DNA from: Proteus vulgaris
GTDB taxonomy: Bacteria; Pseudomonadota; Gammaproteobacteria; Enterobacterales; Enterobacteriaceae
Length of the DNA stretch: 64,000 bases
Direction: 5' to 3'
Assembly (NCBI RefSeq): GCF_033708015.1
Contig: NZ_CP137920.1
Coordinates: 3,224,001-3,288,000 of the forward strand
Positions 50,789 through 61,644 of this stretch are shown here, one piece after another; the stretch's first letter is position 1; the number at the start of each line of letters is the position of its first letter. Position numbers and translations under genes: made by a program. The notes under the pieces are model-generated. The model ran no database searches, had not been told where the DNA came from, and was given only the letters and a program-made list of their open reading frames with translations.

Positions 50789-50868
50789 CAATTCGTTGTT
50801 GGGCAGTGCTCGTAATGCTCACATACTTAAGTATGCTGCGCTTACTGCGCGCTGTCCGCCTAGAATTG
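50789..50868 (-). repeat. 80-bp palindrome in the 16S-23S spacer
   Basis: Begins caattcgttg and ends ctagaattg, with arms that pair imperfectly (GGGCAGTGCTCGTAATGC against GGACAGCGCGCAGTAAGC) around the centre catacttaagtatg. The centre resembles the ERIC core seen at 17773-17899. It would form a long hairpin in the precursor rRNA between tRNA-Glu and 23S. Confidence 0.7.
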
Positions 50869-50992
50869 CTGTTGTTCGCTCATGACACTCGCCTTGGAGT
50901 ATCACAAATTCAAGGTCTGAGATTTTGAGAGACTCATCAATATACCTCGGTGATATATTGATTTGTTTTCAATTTTTCAGCTTGTTCCAGAT

Positions 50993-51004
50993 TGTTAAAG
51001 AGCA
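50993..51004 (-). promoter_or_regulatory. boxA antitermination site in the 16S-23S spacer
   Basis: On the minus strand TGCTCTTTAACA, the rRNA boxA sequence bound by NusB/NusE, located between tRNA-Glu and 23S. Confidence 0.85.
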
Positions 51005-51095
51005 TAATAGGTAAAATAACTCGCTTGAATTATCTTAACTATTCCCTGATTTTCATCAGATATAGTGTGGTACGCCTTTCACTCATACCGCGCAT

Positions 51096-51171
51096 TGGCG
51101 TCCCCTAGGGGATTCGAACCCCTGTTACCGCCGTGAAAGGGCGGTGTCCTAGGCCTCTAGACGAAGGGGAC
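51096..51171 (-). tRNA. tRNA-Glu (TTC)
   Basis: A 76-nt cloverleaf with encoded CCA, starting GTCCCCTTCGTCTAGAGG and carrying anticodon TTC in CCCTTTCACGG. It lies in the 16S-23S spacer; this is a single-tRNA (Glu-type) rRNA operon, unlike the Ile/Ala spacer of E. coli rrnH. Confidence 0.98.
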
Positions 51172-51207
51172 TTCAGTCAGCTTCGCAGACGCGCTTTTGC
51201 TCGTTCT

Positions 51208-51236
51208 TCATCAGACAATCTGTGTGAGCACTGCAC
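51208..51236 (-). other. 3' strand of the 16S RNase III processing stem
   Basis: catcagacaatctgtgtgag just beyond the 16S 3' end is complementary to cacacagattgtctgat at 52921-52938 beyond its 5' end. The two would pair in the precursor to form the helix cut by RNase III. Confidence 0.8.
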
Positions 51237-51255
51237 ATAACACGTATCTCTTAGG

Positions 51256-52798
<1,543 letters not shown>

Positions 52799-52941
52799 AA
52801 AGTGTTTGATGCTCAAAGAAATCGAAAACTTAGCTATTCATAAATGAATTTACTTTTGTTGTTCACTCTTCAAGACTTGATACATCTAATATTTTAGAAG
52901 ATATCGTCTCTGCGAGTGCCCACACAGATTGTCTGATAATT

Positions 52942-52953
52942 TGTTAAAGAGCA
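52942..52953 (-). promoter_or_regulatory. boxA antitermination site in the rRNA leader
   Basis: TGCTCTTTAACA on the minus strand, about 145 bp before 16S, as in E. coli rrn leaders; it recruits the Nus antitermination complex. Confidence 0.88.
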
Positions 52954-53004
52954 GTGCAACATTCGCTGCCGTTTCCGGTCTTCTGCGTTGTTGCGAGGAG
53001 GTGC

Positions 53005-53032
53005 ATTCTACATCTTCCTCATTGAGTGTCAA
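53005..53032 (-). promoter_or_regulatory. rRNA promoter P2
   Basis: On the minus strand TTGACA (53032-53027) and TAGAAT (53010-53005) with a 16-bp spacer, followed by GCACCTCC. Position and sequence are those of rrn P2 promoters. Confidence 0.88.
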
Positions 53033-53116
53033 GCGTTTATTTTCAAGGCTTTTCACTTTTTTCTTTGTTCTCTCAGTCAGTTCGCTTAGCGCCCTGTGCC
53101 GTGACAACGAGGACGC

Positions 53117-53160
53117 ATTATAGGGAGTTTTCTGAGACTGGCAATAGTTTTTTAAAAAAA
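53117..53160 (-). promoter_or_regulatory. rRNA promoter P1 with UP element
   Basis: On the minus strand TTGCCA (53144-53139), a 16-bp spacer, TATAAT (53122-53117) and the GC-rich discriminator GCGTCCTC typical of stringently controlled P1. An A/T tract (53145-53160) directly upstream fits an UP element. Confidence 0.9.
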
Positions 53161-53193
53161 AATGTTCGTTTGTTGGTAAATTAAACGAAGTGC

Positions 53194-53760
53194 CTATTTT
53201 TTGTGGCTTTTTAACCATTTTGGCAAGTCTGCAAGGCTATCGAGAACAAAATCTGCACACTGTTGTGTCTCTTCAGTTATCTCTTTTCCTGTACGAACAA
53301 GAATTTTATGACCCACTCCCGCAGCTTTTGCTGCCAACATATCTTCTTTTTTGTCGCCAACCATATAAGAAGCGGCCATATCGATGTTCAGTTGTGCTTT
53401 CGCATCCATAAACATACCGGAGGCTGGTTTGCGACAATCACATACTTTTTTATATTCTTCTATCGTGGCATCCGGATGATGAGGACAATAATAGATACCA
53501 TCTAAATCAACCCCCCTATCTGCTAAAGACCAATCCATCCACTCTGTTAGATGTAAAAATTGATCTTCACTATAATAGCCGCGACCAATACCTGATTGAT
53601 TAGTCACGAGCACCAAGGCATATCCCATCGCTTTTAATTCGGCCATTGCCTCAATAACGCCATCGATAAATTCAAAGTTATCAATTTCAGACACATAACC
53701 ATGGTCTATGTTAATAGTTCCATCGCGATCTAAAAAAATCGCAGAAATCCCCTTGCTCAC
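53194..53760 (-). CDS. gmhB: D-glycero-beta-D-manno-heptose-1,7-bisphosphate phosphatase
   Basis: A 188-aa HAD-family phosphatase in ADP-heptose synthesis for lipopolysaccharide. The HAD motif FLDRDGTIN (nucleophile and acid Asp, about 9-17) and the zinc-binding [12 protein letters not shown]...CDCRKP (about 92-112) are both present. Length equals E. coli GmhB (191). It lies just upstream of the rRNA operon and divergent from metN, as in E. coli. Confidence 0.97.
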   Translation of the reverse strand: MSKGISAIFLDRDGTINIDHGYVSEIDNFEFIDGVIEAMAELKAMGYALVLVTNQSGIGRGYYSEDQFLHLTEWMDWSLADRGVDLDGIYYCPHHPDATIEEYKKVCDCRKPASGMFMDAKAQLNIDMAASYMVGDKKEDMLAAKAAGVGHKILVRTGKEITEETQQCADFVLDSLADLPKWLKSHKK

Positions 53761-53865
53761 AGCATTACTCCATTTAGATATTTTTATTAGTATCGCATGT
53801 TTTTTCTTATATAGAGAATGATATCCATGGCTTTCTTTCTTTAATTACTCATCAACTCTTTTTTA

Positions 53866-53894
53866 TTGACTTGGACGTCTAGACGCCTTAACAT
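53866..53894 (+). promoter_or_regulatory. metNIQ promoter with tandem MetJ boxes
   Basis: Two adjacent 8-bp Met boxes, GGACGTCT (53873-53880) and AGACGCCT (53881-53888), near-consensus for AGACGTCT. They fill the 17-bp spacer between TTGACT (53866-53871) and TAACAT (53889-53894), so MetJ with SAM would block RNA polymerase directly. Confidence 0.82.
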
Positions 53895-53953
53895 CTATTT
53901 TAACTCGGGCAGAATAGTCTTTATGTCCCATATCTACTTATATAAAGAAAAAC

Positions 53954-54985
53954 ATGATTAAACTGACGAATATAAATAAAGTGTTTAAGCAGGGAGAGCG
54001 TTCCATACAAGCGCTATCAAACATTAACCTGCATGTGCCACAAGGGCAGATTTTTGGTGTCATCGGATCGTCAGGAGCGGGTAAAAGTACACTGATACGT
54101 TGTGTGAACATGTTGGAAAAACCAACTTCAGGTGAAGTGCTTGTTGATGGTCGAGATCTCACTAAGTTATCTGATAAAGAACTAACAAAAGCACGCCGCG
54201 GCATTGGCATGATTTTCCAACATTTTAACTTACTGTCTTCTCGTACAGTATTTGATAATGTGGCACTGCCATTAGAACTTGATAATACGCCTCGTGCTGA
54301 AATTAATAAGCGTGTTAATGAGTTACTTGAATTAGTCGGTTTGTCAGATAAGAAAGAGTATTACCCAGCAAACTTATCTGGTGGGCAAAAGCAACGTGTT
54401 GCCATTGCACGCGCGTTGGCAAATTCACCAAACGTTTTACTGTGTGATGAAGCAACTAGTGCACTTGATCCGGCAACAACACGTTCTATTTTAGAATTAC
54501 TAAAAGACATTAACCGTCGTTTAGGCCTTACCATTTTATTAATTACCCATGAAATGGATGTCGTAAAACGTATTTGTGATCAGGTTGCTGTAATAAGTGG
54601 TGGTCAATTAGTTGAAAGTGATGCAGTGAGTGAAGTTTTCTCTCATCCAAAAACACCTGTTTCTCAGGCTTTTATCCAATCAACACTACAATTGGATATT
54701 CCTGAAGATTACAAAGAACGTTTAAAACCAGAGTGGGAGGAAGGTTTATTCCCATTGTTGAAACTTGAGTTTAACGGTCAATCAGTTGATGCACCATTAA
54801 TGTCTATCGTAGCTCGTCGTTTCGACGCAGATATTAATATCTTAAGTTCACAAATGGACTATGCTGGCGGTGTGAAGTTTGGTGTGATGTTAGCTGAGTT
54901 ACACGGTAAAAATGGTAATACTGAAAAGTCGATTGCATTTTTAGAAGAGCATCATGTGAAAGTAGAGGTTCTCGGTTATGTCTGA
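53954..54985 (+). CDS. metN: Methionine ABC transporter ATPase MetN
   Basis: A 343-aa ATP-binding subunit of the high-affinity methionine importer. It has Walker [10 protein letters not shown] (about 38-46), signature LSGGQKQR, Walker [13 protein letters not shown] and a C-terminal NIL domain (about 265-343) that senses internal methionine and inhibits transport. Length equals E. coli MetN (343). Overlaps metI by 8 bp; a Met-box operator lies upstream. Confidence 0.98.
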   Translation: MIKLTNINKVFKQGERSIQALSNINLHVPQGQIFGVIGSSGAGKSTLIRCVNMLEKPTSGEVLVDGRDLTKLSDKELTKARRGIGMIFQHFNLLSSRTVFDNVALPLELDNTPRAEINKRVNELLELVGLSDKKEYYPANLSGGQKQRVAIARALANSPNVLLCDEATSALDPATTRSILELLKDINRRLGLTILLITHEMDVVKRICDQVAVISGGQLVESDAVSEVFSHPKTPVSQAFIQSTLQLDIPEDYKERLKPEWEEGLFPLLKLEFNGQSVDAPLMSIVARRFDADINILSSQMDYAGGVKFGVMLAELHGKNGNTEKSIAFLEEHHVKVEVLGYV

Positions 54986-55631
54986 AGGAATGGTTTATTT
55001 ATTAATTAGTGGGATCTGGGAAACCTTAGTCATGACCTTCGTTTCAGGCTTCTTTGGTTTTGTCATCGGGCTACCACTGGGTGTTTTACTTTATGTCACT
55101 CGTCCTGAACAAATTATGGCAAATCCACCTGCCTATCGTGTTATCTCAGCACTTGTGAATATTTTTAGGGCGATCCCTTTTATTATCTTACTTGTATGGA
55201 TGATCCCTTTTACTCGTTTGGTTGTAGGAACATCTATTGGCTTGCAAGCAGCCATCGTACCATTAACTGTTGCAGCAGCACCTTTTATTGCTCGTATGGT
55301 CGAAAATACGCTATTGGAAATCCCACAAGGATTAATTGAAGCATCTCGTTCTATGGGTGCAACACCAATGCAAATTATCAAGAAAATTTTATTACCAGAA
55401 TCTTTACCAGGTTTGATTAATGCTGCAACCATTACACTAATTACATTAGTGGGTTATTCAGCAATGGGTGGTGCTGTTGGTGCAGGTGGTTTAGGTCAAA
55501 TTGGCTATCAATATGGTTACGTTGGCTATAATGCAACTGTAATGAATATTGTGATTGTTCTGCTCGTTATTCTTGTTTTTATCATTCAGTTTTTCGGCGA
55601 TCGCTTAGTGAAGCTGACAACACATAAATAA
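54978..55631 (+). CDS. metI: Methionine ABC transporter permease MetI
   Basis: A 217-aa inner-membrane permease with about five helices and the EAA loop [14 protein letters not shown] that docks on MetN. Length equals E. coli MetI (217). Start overlaps metN, so translation is coupled. Confidence 0.97.
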   Translation: MSEGMVYLLISGIWETLVMTFVSGFFGFVIGLPLGVLLYVTRPEQIMANPPAYRVISALVNIFRAIPFIILLVWMIPFTRLVVGTSIGLQAAIVPLTVAAAPFIARMVENTLLEIPQGLIEASRSMGATPMQIIKKILLPESLPGLINAATITLITLVGYSAMGGAVGAGGLGQIGYQYGYVGYNATVMNIVIVLLVILVFIIQFFGDRLVKLTTHK

Positions 55632-55697
55632 TTAGATTGAAGGTTTCAATTATTAAATCGAAACCTTTTAATTAACGGATCAAATAAGGGTAAATGT

Positions 55698-56513
55698 ATG
55701 TCATTAAAATTTAAATCGCTCGCAGTCGTAAGTGCTTTAGTTGGCGCATTAGTATTAGCGGGTTGTGGTGAAAAAGAAAAAGATCCAAACCATATTCGTG
55801 TTGGTGTAATTTCTGGCTCTGAGCAACAAGTTGCTGAAGTCGCAAAGCAAGTTGCTAAAGATAAATATGGTCTTGATGTAGAACTTGTTACTTTCAATGA
55901 CTTCGTCATGCCGAATGAATCATTAAGCCGTGGTGATATCGATCTTAATGCATTTCAACATAAACCTTATTTAGATCAGCAAATTAAGGATCGTAATTTT
56001 AAGATTACTGCAGTAGGAAATACGTTTATTTATCCTATCGCAGGTTACTCTAAGAAAATTACTGATTTAGCTGATTTACCTGATGGTGCTCAAGTAGCTA
56101 TCCCTAACGATCCTACTAACTTAGGTCGTTCACTACTGTTATTAGAAAAAGTAGGATTAATTAAATTAAAAGATGGTGTAGGCTTATTACCAACTTCTTT
56201 AGATATTATTGAAAACCCTAAAAATCTAAAATTAGTAGAATTAGAAGCACCTCAATTACCACGTTCATTAGATGATCAAAAAATCTATTTAGCGGTAATC
56301 AATACCACTTATGCAAGCCAAGTAAACTTAACGCCAGCAAAAGACGGTATTTTTGTTGAAGATAAAGACTCTCCATATGTAAACATCATTGTTGCACGCG
56401 AAGATAATAAAGACAGTGAAAATGTGAAGAAATTTATTCAAGCTTACCAAACAGACGAAGTGGATAGTGCTGCAAATAAAATCTTTAACGGCGGTGCTGT
56501 AAAAGGCTGGTAA
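55698..56513 (+). CDS. metQ: Methionine-binding lipoprotein MetQ
   Basis: A 271-aa periplasmic methionine-binding protein of the NLPA family. The signal ends in lipobox VLAGC (about 20-24), and the mature part has ISGSEQQVAEVAKQVAKDK and the binding-site segment FNDFVMPNESLSRGDIDLN. Length equals E. coli MetQ (271). Third gene of metNIQ, with a terminator behind it. Confidence 0.97.
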   Translation: MSLKFKSLAVVSALVGALVLAGCGEKEKDPNHIRVGVISGSEQQVAEVAKQVAKDKYGLDVELVTFNDFVMPNESLSRGDIDLNAFQHKPYLDQQIKDRNFKITAVGNTFIYPIAGYSKKITDLADLPDGAQVAIPNDPTNLGRSLLLLEKVGLIKLKDGVGLLPTSLDIIENPKNLKLVELEAPQLPRSLDDQKIYLAVINTTYASQVNLTPAKDGIFVEDKDSPYVNIIVAREDNKDSENVKKFIQAYQTDEVDSAANKIFNGGAVKGW

Positions 56514-56540
56514 TACGTTAGAATTTAACGTAATGATAAA

Positions 56541-56575
56541 AAAGGCGGACATTTGTTCGCCTTTCTCTTTTTTAC
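56541..56575 (+). terminator. Terminator after metQ
   Basis: 7-bp core stem aaaggcg / cgccttt with a 10-nt loop that can pair further (gac / gtt), followed by a T-rich tail. Confidence 0.82.
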
Positions 56576-56643
56576 TTGGCTAATTTGCATTAAATTAGTG
56601 CCGTTTAATTTTTGTATAGACAATAATAAAGAGGATATTACCC

Positions 56644-57054
56644 ATGCACATGCGCTTGCTACTTATTGGCATCATGGCGCTGTTTATGACAGGCTGTTCA
56701 ATGCAAAAATCATCTGATGTTGATCAGTCTAAATTTACGGATATGCGTTTAAATAAACCTGGGCAACCACAAAAACCAAAGTCACAAACTTTACCTTCAG
56801 TACGTATTGTTGAAAAAACGGAAGACCTTTTAGGTGCCCCTTTTAAAGATCTTGGCGTTGTCGCGGGAGAATCATGTCGCCAAACATTACAAGATCCACC
56901 AGCAAGTTTACCTATTGCTAAAAAAAGAATGGCAACAAAAGCAGCCTATAAAAATGCGAATGCCGTTTTGTTGCATGAATGCCAAATAGTCACAGGCTTA
57001 GGATGCTATCAATCCGCTATATGTGAAGGCACAGCACTACTCATTACAAAATGA
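56644..57054 (+). CDS. rcsF: Outer-membrane lipoprotein RcsF
   Basis: A 136-aa envelope-stress sensor of the Rcs phosphorelay. Lipobox MTGC at about residue 18, a Pro/Lys/Gln-rich linker (about 35-55) and a folded domain whose four Cys (GESC, HEC, LGC, AIC) form the two disulfides known for RcsF. Length matches E. coli (134). The stop overlaps the trmO start by 4 bp. Confidence 0.96.
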   Translation: MHMRLLLIGIMALFMTGCSMQKSSDVDQSKFTDMRLNKPGQPQKPKSQTLPSVRIVEKTEDLLGAPFKDLGVVAGESCRQTLQDPPASLPIAKKRMATKAAYKNANAVLLHECQIVTGLGCYQSAICEGTALLITK

Positions 57055-57758
57055 ACACCTACCAAATGAATCCTATAGGGCATATTTCTAGCCCTTATAA
57101 AGAAAAATTTGCCGTTCCACGCCAGCCTGGACTCATCCAGGATGGCGGCGGCCAACTTATTCTACATGCACCTTATAATCACCCTGATACGGTTCGAGGC
57201 TTAGCGCAATTTAGCCACCTTTGGTTGATTTTTGTTTTTCATCAAACAGCACAACAAGGTTGGCATCCTCTCGTTCGTCCCCCTAGATTAGGCGGTAACG
57301 CCAAAATTGGTGTATTTGCAACTCGCTCAACCTTTCGCCCCAACCCAATTGGTATGTCATTGGTTGAATTGAAAAAAGTAAACACAGCAAATCAGTCTGT
57401 TATTTTAGAATTGGGTAGCCTTGATCTTGTGGATGGCACGCCTATTCTTGATATCAAACCTTATTTACCGTTTGCAGAATCTCGCCCTAATGCGATTGCA
57501 GGGTTTGCACAAGAAGCGCCCAATAACGAAATGCCTGTTTTCTTTTCGCCAGTTGCAACAGACCAACTGCAACACTATGCCAATGAGTACCCTCATCTTT
57601 CACGTTTTATCACCCAAGTATTACAGCAAGATCCTCGTCCTGCTTATAAAAAAGGTGAGCAAAGTGATAGAATTTATGCCGTACACTTACTCGAATTTAA
57701 TGTTCGCTGGCAAGTCAATGGACAACAGACACTTGTTCTTAGTATAGAACCGCGGTAA
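57051..57758 (+). CDS. trmO: tRNA (N6-threonylcarbamoyladenosine 37-N6)-methyltransferase TrmO
   Basis: A 235-aa SAM-dependent enzyme that methylates t6A37 of certain tRNAs (formerly TsaA/YaeB). The N-terminal beta-barrel domain has PIGHISSPYKEKFAVPRQPG, FSHLWLIFVFH and FATRSTFRPNPIGMS, all family signatures. Length equals the E. coli protein (235). Coupled to rcsF; proS follows after a MITE-like insertion. Confidence 0.95.
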   Translation: MNTYQMNPIGHISSPYKEKFAVPRQPGLIQDGGGQLILHAPYNHPDTVRGLAQFSHLWLIFVFHQTAQQGWHPLVRPPRLGGNAKIGVFATRSTFRPNPIGMSLVELKKVNTANQSVILELGSLDLVDGTPILDIKPYLPFAESRPNAIAGFAQEAPNNEMPVFFSPVATDQLQHYANEYPHLSRFITQVLQQDPRPAYKKGEQSDRIYAVHLLEFNVRWQVNGQQTLVLSIEPR

Positions 57759-57888
57759 CTTGCTATTATCTTCATTGATATTGTTATCATGAATAATCTA
57801 ATCTGAGAGTCATTCTCATGTCTTTAGACAAATCAGATTGAAAAAAATGCTTTGCCTCTTTTGGCAGACCTAAGTCACTGGTAGACTA

Positions 57889-58157
57889 GAGCGTGTTGAC
57901 CTTTGATGGTCGATTTTTATTCGAATTAAAAGCATTTTAAGCAAGGCGAGAGGTTCGCCGCCTAATGAACTAGGCTAGCGCCTCTCAACGCAGAATAAAA
58001 TGAGTGAAACGTCTTTTAATCGAATCCGTAGGGCTGTTTTTATTTTTAAGTGGTCATTGTTAATGACAATCAATGCCAAGCCCAAAATAGTTGAATATGT
58101 TGCTTGTTTTATAAATTTCTTTTGCTGTAAAAATAAGCAGAAAAGATCAACACGCTC
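57889..58157. mobile_element. 269-bp MITE-like element with TA target duplication
   Basis: Terminal inverted repeats GAGCGTGTTGACCTTT and (reverse complement of the right end) GAGCGTGTTGATCTTT differ at one base. A TA lies outside each end (57887-57888 and 58158-58159), as for IS630/mariner elements. Inside is a second palindrome (57919-58025) starting attcgaattaaaag and ending cttttaatcgaat. No coding frame, so it would move only with a transposase in trans. It separates trmO from proS. Confidence 0.8.
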
Positions 58158-58159
58158 TA

Positions 58160-58236
58160 AAGTCTTTCCCTAATTATATTGATGTAGACTGGCGTGACAG
58201 TCAGCCTAAGTATTTTTGTTCTAATGGAACCTAATA
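58160..58236 (+). promoter_or_regulatory. Short region between the MITE and proS
   Basis: About 75 bp remain between the element and the proS start. It must hold the proS ribosome site, and either a promoter here or one inside the element drives the gene. No clear -35/-10 pair is seen. Confidence 0.4.
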
Positions 58237-59952
58237 ATGCGTACTAGCCACTATTTGCTCTCTACTTTAAAAGAGACACCTGCTGATGCAGAAATTGTCA
58301 GCCATCAACTTATGCTTCGCGCAGGCATGATCCGTAAACTCGCTTCTGGTCTTTATGATTGGATGCCGACAGGGGTTCGTGTTCTAAGAAAAATTGAAAA
58401 AATTGTTCGTGAAGAGATGGACAATGCAGGATCACTTGAGATTTCAATGCCCGTTGTTCAACCCGCTGACTTATGGCTAGAAAGTGGTCGTTGGGAACAG
58501 TATGGTCCTGAATTACTGCGTTTTTCAGACAGAGGCGAGCGCCCATTTGTTTTAGGCCCAACCCATGAAGAAGTGGTTACGGATATTGTTCGTAACGAGA
58601 TTACTTCTTACAAACAACTTCCACTGAACCTATATCAAATTCAAACTAAATTCCGCGACGAAGTACGCCCTCGTTTTGGTGTTATGCGCTCTCGTGAATT
58701 TATCATGAAAGATGCATACTCTTTCCACATTTCTCAAGAGTCTTTACAAGAGACTTACGACAGAATGTACGAAGCTTACAGCAAAATCTTCTCACGTATT
58801 GGTTTAGATTTCCGTCCAGTACTTGCAGATACTGGCTCTATCGGTGGTAATGCTTCTCATGAATTCCAAGTTTTAGCAGACAGTGGTGAAGATGATATCG
58901 TCTTTTCGACTGGCTCTGACTATGCAGCCAATATCGAATTAGCAGAAGCAGTCATGCCTGAAACTCCACGTGCAGCTGCAACTGAAGACTTACGCTTAGT
59001 GGATACACCAAACGCTAAAACCATCGCTGAATTAGTTGAACAATTCAATCTACCAATTGAAAAAACAGTTAAAACACTGATTGTTCATGGTACGAAAGAA
59101 AGTGGTCACTCATTAGTTGCATTATTAGTCCGTGGCGATCACGAACTTAATGAAATTAAAGCAGAAAAATGCGCTATCGTTGCAACACCTTTAACTTTCG
59201 CTACTGAAGCTGAAATTCGCCAAGCTGTCAATGCAGGCCCAGGTTCATTAGGCCCAGTTAATCTGCCACTGCCCGTTATTATGGATCGCGCTGTCTCTGT
59301 AATGAGCGATTTTGGTGCTGGTGCAAACGTTGATGGTAAACACTATTTTGGTATTAACTGGGAGCGAGACCTACCTGTTGCTGAAATTGCTGACATCCGT
59401 AATGTTGTTGAAGGCGATCCAAGCCCAGACGGTAATGGAACATTACTCATCAAACGAGGTATTGAAGTTGGTCATATTTTCCAACTCGGCACAAAATATT
59501 CAGAAGCATTAAAAGCAACCGTACAAAACGAAGAAGGTCATAACCAAATCGTGACTATGGGCTGTTATGGTATCGGTATAACTCGTATTGTTGCTGCCGC
59601 GATTGAACAAAACCATGATGCTCGTGGTATTATTTGGCCAGATGCGATTGCACCATTCCAAGTTGCTATTTTACCAATGAATATGCATCGTTCTTATCGT
59701 GTTAAAGAAGTCGCTGACAAACTTTATAACGAATTACGCGCTCAAGGAATTGATGTTCTGTTTGATGATCGTAAAGAACGTCCGGGTGTCATGTTTGCTG
59801 ATATGGAACTTATCGGTATTCCACACACGATCGTGATTGGTGATCGAAACTTAGACAACAACCAAATCGAATATAAAGCGCGCCGTAGTGATGATAAATC
59901 ACTGGTTAATGTTGACGATGTTGTTGCCTTTATCAAAGAGCAACTCGCTTAA
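58237..59952 (+). CDS. proS: Prolyl-tRNA synthetase
   Basis: A 571-aa class II aminoacyl-tRNA synthetase of the bacterial type, with motif 1 in the N-terminus ([19 protein letters not shown]), motif 2 around [19 protein letters not shown], an inserted editing domain (about 225-400) that clears mischarged alanine, motif 3 [19 protein letters not shown] and a C-terminal anticodon-binding domain. Length equals E. coli ProS (572). In E. coli it also lies next to trmO-rcsF. Confidence 0.98.
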   Translation: MRTSHYLLSTLKETPADAEIVSHQLMLRAGMIRKLASGLYDWMPTGVRVLRKIEKIVREEMDNAGSLEISMPVVQPADLWLESGRWEQYGPELLRFSDRGERPFVLGPTHEEVVTDIVRNEITSYKQLPLNLYQIQTKFRDEVRPRFGVMRSREFIMKDAYSFHISQESLQETYDRMYEAYSKIFSRIGLDFRPVLADTGSIGGNASHEFQVLADSGEDDIVFSTGSDYAANIELAEAVMPETPRAAATEDLRLVDTPNAKTIAELVEQFNLPIEKTVKTLIVHGTKESGHSLVALLVRGDHELNEIKAEKCAIVATPLTFATEAEIRQAVNAGPGSLGPVNLPLPVIMDRAVSVMSDFGAGANVDGKHYFGINWERDLPVAEIADIRNVVEGDPSPDGNGTLLIKRGIEVGHIFQLGTKYSEALKATVQNEEGHNQIVTMGCYGIGITRIVAAAIEQNHDARGIIWPDAIAPFQVAILPMNMHRSYRVKEVADKLYNELRAQGIDVLFDDRKERPGVMFADMELIGIPHTIVIGDRNLDNNQIEYKARRSDDKSLVNVDDVVAFIKEQLA

Positions 59953-60273
59953 TCATTAGGCCTCTTATTTTATGAGGCTTGATTAATAAGTAACAAGCGT
60001 GTCCTTTCATACACGCTTGTTACTGCAATAATCATATCTCAATTACCTCTTTTTATACTTTTCCTTCCGGCTCTAGCTCCCAGAACAACGTGATATACCG
60101 CTGAGAAACACTCATTGCGACATATTAAGATCCCTTTAACACAAACCATTATCATCGCGCCGTTAGCTATTTTTTATACTGGGAAGTTCAGAATACTCTA
60201 ATAATAAATAAAATTAATATGAGTATATTATTTCGTTATATAAGCAACTATTCTAAATCACATAGGAAATGTT
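59953..60273. other. Intergenic region behind proS
   Basis: Contains a short stem-loop right behind proS (gcctc ... gaggc near 59960-59979), the strong inverted repeat listed at 59989-60024, and the upstream region of the next gene with AGGAAA before its ATG. No coding frame. Confidence 0.5.
59989..60024. repeat. Perfect 14-bp inverted repeat after proS
   Basis: Arms agtaacaagcgtgt / acacgcttgttact with an 8-nt loop. Stable, but without a T run on either strand, so it is either a factor-assisted terminator/mRNA 3' end or a leftover of a mobile repeat. Confidence 0.6.
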
Positions 60274-60660
60274 ATGAAAAGGCTTGGAGCAATACTTAGT
60301 ATTATTCTTATATTATCTGGGTGTGGGACATTAAATAGATCGAAAAGTAATAATGATTATTACCGAGGTACGAATGCTGATGTCGAAGTTATCAATGAAC
60401 CTATAATTTGGTTAGTTACTTTCGGAATGTACCCTATATTCTCAATTATCAGTTTACCTGTTGATGTTGTTTTTGATACCGCCCTTCTTCCCGTTGATCA
60501 TGTGATAAAAACCCAGAAAGAAAAAGCGTACTCCGAAGAGCGCAATAGACATAAACAAGAAACCGACAGTATTTCAGATGATCAGCAACAATCGGCGTTA
60601 ACGCCTTCCCCTGCTCCTACTCCAACTCATGAGCGCTGGCTAGAGAACAAAACAAAATAA
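60274..60660 (+). CDS. YceK/YidQ-family lipoprotein (DUF1375)
   Basis: A 128-aa lipoprotein: signal with lipobox LSGC (about 14-17), then a short domain with FGMYPIFSIISLPVDVVFDTALLPVD split over two hydrophobic stretches, the hallmark of DUF1375 proteins such as YceK and YidQ. The C-terminal 45 residues are polar, Gln/Ser/Pro-rich and probably disordered. Function unknown. It lies where E. coli has nlpE-arfB-yaeQ, so this is a local difference. Confidence 0.8.
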   Translation: MKRLGAILSIILILSGCGTLNRSKSNNDYYRGTNADVEVINEPIIWLVTFGMYPIFSIISLPVDVVFDTALLPVDHVIKTQKEKAYSEERNRHKQETDSISDDQQQSALTPSPAPTPTHERWLENKTK

Positions 60661-60860
60661 ATTATTACTGTAATAGCATTAAAAAATAATAGGTTATTTA
60701 AAGTATATTACGAAAAGGAAATTGTTTAGATAATGCCGTAATAGGAAATTTCTTTGATCTATTAAAAATAGAGTATTTTATACTAAGTAATACTAAGTAG
60801 TTTAAAGAGATAGATGAATTAGAAAAAGGACTTTGTGAATATATTAAAACCTAAAATTAA
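60661..60860. other. AT-rich intergenic region
   Basis: Very AT-rich, with no reading frame above about 20 codons; nothing recognised before the terminator at 60861. Confidence 0.4.
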
Positions 60861-60897
60861 AAAGACTGAGTTCAGTTCAATACTAGACTCAGTCTTT
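60861..60897. terminator. Bidirectional terminator behind nlpE
   Basis: 11-bp stem aaagactgagt / actcagtcttt with a 15-nt loop; A/T runs on both sides allow use by nlpE (minus) and by the plus-strand lipoprotein gene. Confidence 0.8.
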
Positions 60898-60966
60898 ACT
60901 TAACTAATTTAAACTGTCTAATAAACGCAAAGCTATTCATTTTTATTAGAACAAAATCGCTAAAAC

Positions 60967-61644
60967 TTAACTTCTGCCACTACGATGGTTTCCACAAGAG
61001 CCATGACGGTTAAAACGCGGTTTCTCATCAGTAACAACTAAAGCGCTATCAAATTTTCCATCTTCCATTGAAGGACGAATACTGTAATAACCATTAACTT
61101 CAAGGTAAACAGGTGTTCCACCATCAACACCCGTTGAGAAATAGCCTTTTTCCAATTCAATACCACTGGCTGCGTAAACACGCCCTGATTGACAATCTTT
61201 AAACGTACCAGCATCAGCAAAATAGGTAAATTCACCTGCAAGCTGTTTAGGCTGAACCTTAGCTAAAGTATAATTTAGTTCTGAATTAATAACGTTACCA
61301 TCAATATCAAGCATGACTAATTTATCTTCACGAGGTAAATAATAGCTTTTCTCACCATAGCTATTAGTCAACGTCAGCTTATCTTTACCTAATACCCATG
61401 TTCCTGATTCAAAGAAACTACGTTTATCATCAGGTGAACCTTGATAGCTTTGCTCCATAACATAAGAGCCATCTTGATTAACAAGAATTGTCGTGTCGAT
61501 ACCAGAGCAATCGGCACAAGGTAGAATACTGTTGTAAGTTTGGTCTACAATTTTTCCATCCAGTGATAAGCCAATATTATTTTGGCAACCTGACAGTATA
61601 AATAACCCAGCAGCAACGGCTGCAAATAAAAATTTTTTCCCCAT
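60967..61644 (-). CDS. nlpE: Copper-homeostasis/adhesion-sensing lipoprotein NlpE
   Basis: A 225-aa outer-membrane lipoprotein that activates the Cpx response on surface contact or lipoprotein stress. Lipobox LSGC (about 17-20) and the NlpE-N motif LPCADCSGIDT with the CxxC are present. The C-terminal domain (about 130-225) is shorter than usual and ends in a basic tail NHRSGRS. E. coli NlpE is 236 aa. The second of two adjacent ATGs (61644) has AGGGAG at the better distance. Confidence 0.93.
   Translation of the reverse strand: MGKKFLFAAVAAGLFILSGCQNNIGLSLDGKIVDQTYNSILPCADCSGIDTTILVNQDGSYVMEQSYQGSPDDKRSFFESGTWVLGKDKLTLTNSYGEKSYYLPREDKLVMLDIDGNVINSELNYTLAKVQPKQLAGEFTYFADAGTFKDCQSGRVYAASGIELEKGYFSTGVDGGTPVYLEVNGYYSIRPSMEDGKFDSALVVTDEKPRFNRHGSCGNHRSGRS

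Noticed and set aside
57759..58236. Small RNA gene upstream of proS
   Set aside because: The conspicuous hairpins there are explained by the inverted-repeat MITE; no promoter-terminator pair supports a separate RNA gene.
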